Assembly (NCBI GenBank): GCA_023430565.1 | Contig: JAEZAD010000172.1 | Span: forward strand, 1-19,063 | Length of the DNA stretch: 19,063 nt | Source of the DNA: Verrucomicrobiota bacterium | GTDB lineage: Bacteria > Verrucomicrobiota > Verrucomicrobiia > Opitutales > Opitutaceae | Reading direction: 5' to 3' | Part shown: one piece after another, positions 16,053-19,063 of the stretch | Numbering within the stretch: the first letter of the stretch is position 1 | Layout: each line of letters starts with the position of its first letter | Program-made: the position numbers and the translations under genes | The notes under the pieces: model-generated | What the model saw: only the letters and a program-made list of their open reading frames with translations | Database searches by the model: none | Told to the model about the DNA's origin: nothing

Positions 16053-16750
16053 CTGTCCGGCTCTTCGTCCACCTCTCGCTGCTCGGCCTTCTCCCCCCGC
16101 TCGCCGCCGCCGCAATACCCCACGCCGAACAATCCGCCTACACCGCCTTCGGCCGCGTCGTCGCGAAAACCTTCCGCCTCGACGAGCTTCGCCTCACCGA
16201 CGCCCAATTCGAAGCCCTGCTCACGGGCCTCCGCCAGGTCCACTCCGGGCAGCCCCCTTCCCCGCCCGATCCCGATACCCAGCGCATCCTCGACTCCATC
16301 CAGCAGCGGATCGCCGCCTTCCAAAACTCCGCCGCCACGCCTCCTCCGACCACGTCTCCCGACGACCCGGTTCACCGCTATCTCGAGTCCGCCCGCGCCA
16401 GCCTCATGCTGCAGCAATCGCCCAGCGGTCTCCTCTACCGCGTCATCGGCTCGGGCGCCGGTCCACGCCCGCGCCTTGAGGACACCGTCATCATCGACAT
16501 CATCGCCAAAGCGCCCGACGGCAAAACCGACCTGCCCCAACTCTCGCGCCAGGATTCGAAGATCGCCGTCTCCGCCCTCCTTCCCGGTCTCGCCGAAGGT
16601 ATCCAAATGCTCGCCCTCGGCGGCTCCCAGATCCTCGTGCTCCCGCCGAACCTCTCCTTCGGCCACGGCCCCTGGCCCGAAGGGCTCGACCCCGGCATGC
16701 CGCTGCTCTTCCAGATCAACCTGAAAGACATCCTCCCCGCGACCCGTTGA
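16049..16750 (+). CDS. Exported FKBP-like protein with degenerate isomerase site
   Basis: A 233-residue protein with a signal peptide (hydrophobic 4-21, LSLLGLLPPLAAAA). Residues 28-122 are mostly helical with a Pro-rich break (67-75), resembling the N-terminal dimerisation region of FkpA/Mip-type proteins. An FKBP-like domain occupies about 126-229: SGLLYRVIGSGAGPRPRLED, then LLPGLAEGIQMLALGGSQIL (177-196), VLPPNLSFGHG (197-207) and LLFQINLKDI. The topology fits FKBP prolyl isomerases, but typical pocket residues are changed: the V-x-Y-x-G strand reads TVIIDIIA, the FDSS segment is not recognisable, the pocket Trp (PGWTE) is Leu, and the Tyr of AYG is Phe. Chaperone or binding activity without strong isomerase activity is therefore more likely. 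It is coupled by an ATGA overlap to the upstream FG-GAP protein and may help that calcium-loop protein to fold; this is inference. Confidence 0.8.
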   Translation: MTVRLFVHLSLLGLLPPLAAAAIPHAEQSAYTAFGRVVAKTFRLDELRLTDAQFEALLTGLRQVHSGQPPSPPDPDTQRILDSIQQRIAAFQNSAATPPPTTSPDDPVHRYLESARASLMLQQSPSGLLYRVIGSGAGPRPRLEDTVIIDIIAKAPDGKTDLPQLSRQDSKIAVSALLPGLAEGIQMLALGGSQILVLPPNLSFGHGPWPEGLDPGMPLLFQINLKDILPATR

Positions 16751-16912
16751 TCCACGTTCCCTCTCGTGCCTGGCCAAAAGATCCGCGCCATTTCGCCCCT
16801 CGATCCCGGCAACTCACCCCAAAGCACTTTGCCTCGGCCGCCTCCACCGCCTTTATCCCCGGCCACCCCCGCGTTCGCCTCCTGCGGTAGCGCCCCGTCC
16901 CTTTTCCCTCCT

Positions 16913-18193
16913 ATGCGTCCTCCTCGCTTCGTCGTGTCCGTCCTGCTGCTCACGTTGGGCGGCCTTCTCTCATCCGTTGTTCGCGCCAATTCCGTTCTCT
17001 ACTGGAACGACCAGGTCCTCAACGCCACCCGCCTCTCGCGCAACCCGCCTCCGCCGTCGTCGATGTTTCTCGCGACCTACCACGTCGCGATCTTCGACGC
17101 CGTCAACGGCATCACCCGCACGCATAAAGGCTGGCTCGTCAACGACCCCGCGCCGGCCGGCGCCGACGTCGACGCCGCCGTCGCCAGCGCCGCGTTCACC
17201 ATCCTCAACACCTACTGGGGCCAGTCCACCAACCCGCGTAATTTCAAAGTCGCCTACGACAAAGCCCTCGCCGAAATCCCCGACGGCCAGCCCAAAACCG
17301 ACGGCATCGCCTGGGGCAAACACGTCGCCCAACTCGTCCTCGAGAAGCGCTCCCAGTCCGGCTACAACAAACCCATCCCCGGCGTCTACACGAGCAACGA
17401 ACCCGGCAAATGGCGCGAAACCCCGTCCGGCTTCCGCCCGCCCGTCCTCCCGCACTGGGGCAAGGTCACACCGTTCATGATGACGTCGCCCTCGCAGTTC
17501 CGCGCCCCGCCTCCGCCGTCGCTCGACTCCACGGAATACGCCGAAGAACTCGCCTTCGTCGCCAAGGTCGGCGCCCGCGACGGCGCCGAGCGCACCGAAT
17601 ACGAAACCATGAGCACGCCGTTCTGGTCCGACGATCTCGGCACCGCGACGCCCCCCGGACACTGGAACGTCATCACCCAGGATTTCGTCCGCCGCTTCGA
17701 CCTCTCCGTCCCGGACACCGCCCGCCTCTACGCCTTGCTCAACATGGCCGAGGCCGACGCCTGCATTTCCTGCTGGGACACCAAATTCTTCTACAGCACG
17801 TGGCGCCCCGAAACCGCCATTCGCGAACTCGACGAGAAACTGAATCCCGCGGCGAAACCACTCCCCGACTTCATCCCCAACATGGCTTCGCCCGCCTTCC
17901 CGTCCTACACCTCCGGCCACAGCACCTTCTCCGCCGCCGCCACCCGCCTCCTCGAGCGCTTCTTCGGGCGCGACGATATCGAGTTCACCGCCACCTCCGA
18001 CGGCCTCCCCGGTGCCGTTCGCGCCTACAAGAGCCTCTCCCAAGCCCGCGACGAGGTCGGCATGAGCCGCGTCTGGGGCGGCATCCACACCATGTCCGAC
18101 AACATCGAAGGCCAGAAAGCCGGCATCAAAATCGCCGACTGGGTCTTCGAAAACGCCCTCCAGCCCGCCGCCCCCAAGGTCGCCCAAAACTAA
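16913..18193 (+). CDS. Vanadium-dependent haloperoxidase / PAP2-superfamily phosphoesterase
   Basis: A 426-residue exported enzyme. A signal peptide (hydrophobic 7-22) is probably cleaved after VRA at residue 25. The C-terminal PAP2-fold signature is complete: KFFYSTWRP (Lys291, Arg298), PSYTSGHSTF (Ser334, Gly335, His336) and SRVWGGIHTMSDN (Arg386, His392, Asp396). These match the vanadate- or phosphate-binding Lys, Arg, Ser, Gly, Arg and His, and the acid-base His, of vanadium chloroperoxidase and acid phosphatases. The N-terminal half (SVLYWNDQVLNATR, TYHVAIFDAVNGI, ILNTYW) resembles the helical half of bacterial haloperoxidase-like proteins, so haloperoxidase is the better name, though halide oxidation against phosphatase activity cannot be decided from sequence. 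ATG at 16913 begins directly at the signal peptide; the open frame to 16766 is a Pro-rich artefact. It lies between two secreted FG-GAP genes on the same strand. Confidence 0.87.
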   Translation: MRPPRFVVSVLLLTLGGLLSSVVRANSVLYWNDQVLNATRLSRNPPPPSSMFLATYHVAIFDAVNGITRTHKGWLVNDPAPAGADVDAAVASAAFTILNTYWGQSTNPRNFKVAYDKALAEIPDGQPKTDGIAWGKHVAQLVLEKRSQSGYNKPIPGVYTSNEPGKWRETPSGFRPPVLPHWGKVTPFMMTSPSQFRAPPPPSLDSTEYAEELAFVAKVGARDGAERTEYETMSTPFWSDDLGTATPPGHWNVITQDFVRRFDLSVPDTARLYALLNMAEADACISCWDTKFFYSTWRPETAIRELDEKLNPAAKPLPDFIPNMASPAFPSYTSGHSTFSAAATRLLERFFGRDDIEFTATSDGLPGAVRAYKSLSQARDEVGMSRVWGGIHTMSDNIEGQKAGIKIADWVFENALQPAAPKVAQN

Positions 18194-18206
18194 CCGCGCC
18201 CTCATC

Positions 18207-18285
18207 GTTCTCTTTCTCTTTCTCGTTCTCTCCCCTTCTCCATGCGCCCGCACTCGTGCTCGTGATCGTCTTCGTGCTCGTGCTC
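18207..18285 (+). repeat. Degenerate hexanucleotide tracts between the haloperoxidase and FG-GAP genes
   Basis: Two six-base-periodic tracts lie 25 nt apart in the 100-bp gap. The first is GTTCTC TTTCTC TTTCTC GTTCTC (18207-18230). The second is GTGCTC GTGATC GTCTTC GTGCTC GTGCTC (18256-18285). Both follow a K-T-N-H-T-C style unit in which the third base is mostly T, G or C and the last C is fixed. No gene is predicted here. The tract may be slippage-prone or a nuclear-protein-like binding array; its role is unknown. Confidence 0.6.
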
Positions 18286-18293
18286 ACCGCCCT

Positions 18294-19063
18294 ATGCCCG
18301 CCCCCATGCTGAAATCCCCCTCCGCCGCCCCCCTTCTCCTCGCCACCGCGCTTCTCGCCAGCGCCACGTCCACCTTCGCCGTCACCACCACCCCTCTGCG
18401 CCCGCGTCCCGCCGCGCCCGCCGGCGCGAAACTCTTCTCCGTCATTCCCGCCGCCGACGCGAATCTCACCGTCCCCAACGTCTTCAACGACCCCCGCATG
18501 TGGGGCGAACGTTTCCGTGAGCTCACCCTCGGTGCCGTCGAAACCGGCATCGTCGTCGCCGACTTCGATAACGACACGCAACCCGACATCTTCGCCGTCT
18601 CCAAAAACGGCCCGTGCGCCCTCTACCGCCAGGTCGCCCCGTTCAAGTTCCTCGACGTCGCCCCCAACGCCGGCGTCACCTGCGACGAACCCGGCTCCTC
18701 CAAAACCGGCGCCACCGCCGTCGACATTAACCAGGACGGCTGGATGGACCTCTACGTCTGCCGCTACGACGCCCCGAATCTTCTTTTCATCAACGACACC
18801 GAGGGCGGCTTCACCGAAAGCGCCGCCGCCTACGGCCTCGATGTGAAAGACGCCTCCGTCCACGCCGTCTTCGCCGACTACGATCGCGACGGCGACCTCG
18901 ACCTCTACCTCGTCACCAACATCCTCGACTTCTCCAAGGCCCCCCAGGGCCGCCGCGACTACCTCTTCCGCAACAACGGCGATGGCAAATTCGCCGACGT
19001 CACCTCCGACTCCGGCGTCTGGGGCCTCACCCAGGGCCACACCGCCCTCTGGTTCGACGCCAA
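18294..19063 (+). CDS. Secreted FG-GAP/VCBS repeat protein, CRTAC1-like (3' truncated by window edge)
   Basis: The plus strand is open from ATG at 18294 to the edge, giving 256 residues. A signal peptide (hydrophobic 12-28, likely cleaved after TFA at 29) is followed from residue 80 by FG-GAP loops DFDNDTQPD (90-98, degenerate), DINQDGWMD (144-152) and DYDRDGDLD (195-203), with strands LFINDTEGGF and LFRNNGDGKFADVT. A third protein of this type in the window, it resembles the 787-residue one in repeat style but lacks the TPR-like N-terminal region, the propeller starting almost at once. ATG at 18306, four codons inside, is an alternative start. Whether it ends with an ASPIC/UnbV domain cannot be seen. 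It follows the haloperoxidase by 100 bp on the same strand, across the hexanucleotide tracts. Confidence 0.85.
   Translation, partial: MPAPMLKSPSAAPLLLATALLASATSTFAVTTTPLRPRPAAPAGAKLFSVIPAADANLTVPNVFNDPRMWGERFRELTLGAVETGIVVADFDNDTQPDIFAVSKNGPCALYRQVAPFKFLDVAPNAGVTCDEPGSSKTGATAVDINQDGWMDLYVCRYDAPNLLFINDTEGGFTESAAAYGLDVKDASVHAVFADYDRDGDLDLYLVTNILDFSKAPQGRRDYLFRNNGDGKFADVTSDSGVWGLTQGHTALWFDA

Noticed and set aside
16970..18253. 427-codon minus-strand open frame opposite the haloperoxidase
   Set aside because: Low-complexity Gly/Val/Asp composition and complete motifs on the plus strand identify it as antisense shadow.

Overview
The window is about 19 kb of very GC-rich chromosomal DNA from a Gram-negative (outer-membrane) bacterium. 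The gene families suggest Verrucomicrobiota, probably an Opitutaceae-like lineage. The reasons are a BamA/Skp-type outer-membrane assembly pair next to dnaB and rplI, several secreted FG-GAP/ASPIC-UnbV (CRTAC1-type) proteins, a bacterial vanadium-haloperoxidase-type enzyme, and almost no Shine-Dalgarno motifs. The taxonomic call is inference. I see no rRNA, tRNA, CRISPR array or transposase.

Layout. At 1-101 (minus) is the N-terminus of a probable lipoprotein cut by the window edge. At 248-3439 (plus) are a BASS-family sodium-coupled transporter, a membrane-bound hybrid histidine kinase with its own receiver, and a 59-residue lysine-rich protein. A strong bidirectional terminator at 3494-3521 separates these from a convergent minus-strand housekeeping block: rplI (8682-8158), its own terminator (8104-8137), then dnaB, bamA and ompH/skp. 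bamA begins with TTG inside the end of dnaB, so dnaB-bamA-ompH look like one transcript.

From 8808 to the right edge the content is accessory. A membrane-anchored FG-GAP/ASPIC-UnbV protein (minus) diverges across 73 bp from a LytS/YesM-type histidine kinase, which is followed by two paralogous LytTR response regulators (plus). Next come a large secreted TPR-FG-GAP-ASPIC/UnbV protein, an FKBP-like exported protein overlapping it by 4 nt, a vanadium-dependent haloperoxidase/PAP2-type enzyme with a complete vanadate/phosphate pocket, and the start of a third secreted FG-GAP protein running off the end. The region looks like a two-component signalling locus embedded in an envelope/secreted-protein cluster. 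Whether the kinase and regulators control the flanking genes is not shown by the sequence.

The plus strand is C-rich whichever strand is coding: plus-strand genes prefer C-ending codons, minus-strand genes G-ending ones. This fits a strong replication-strand skew with the minus strand as leading strand. Intergenic DNA holds a copy of a TGTCATTCTGAGCGAAGCG-type element (11756-11784), a perfect hairpin (12645-12663) and two degenerate hexanucleotide tracts (18207-18285).
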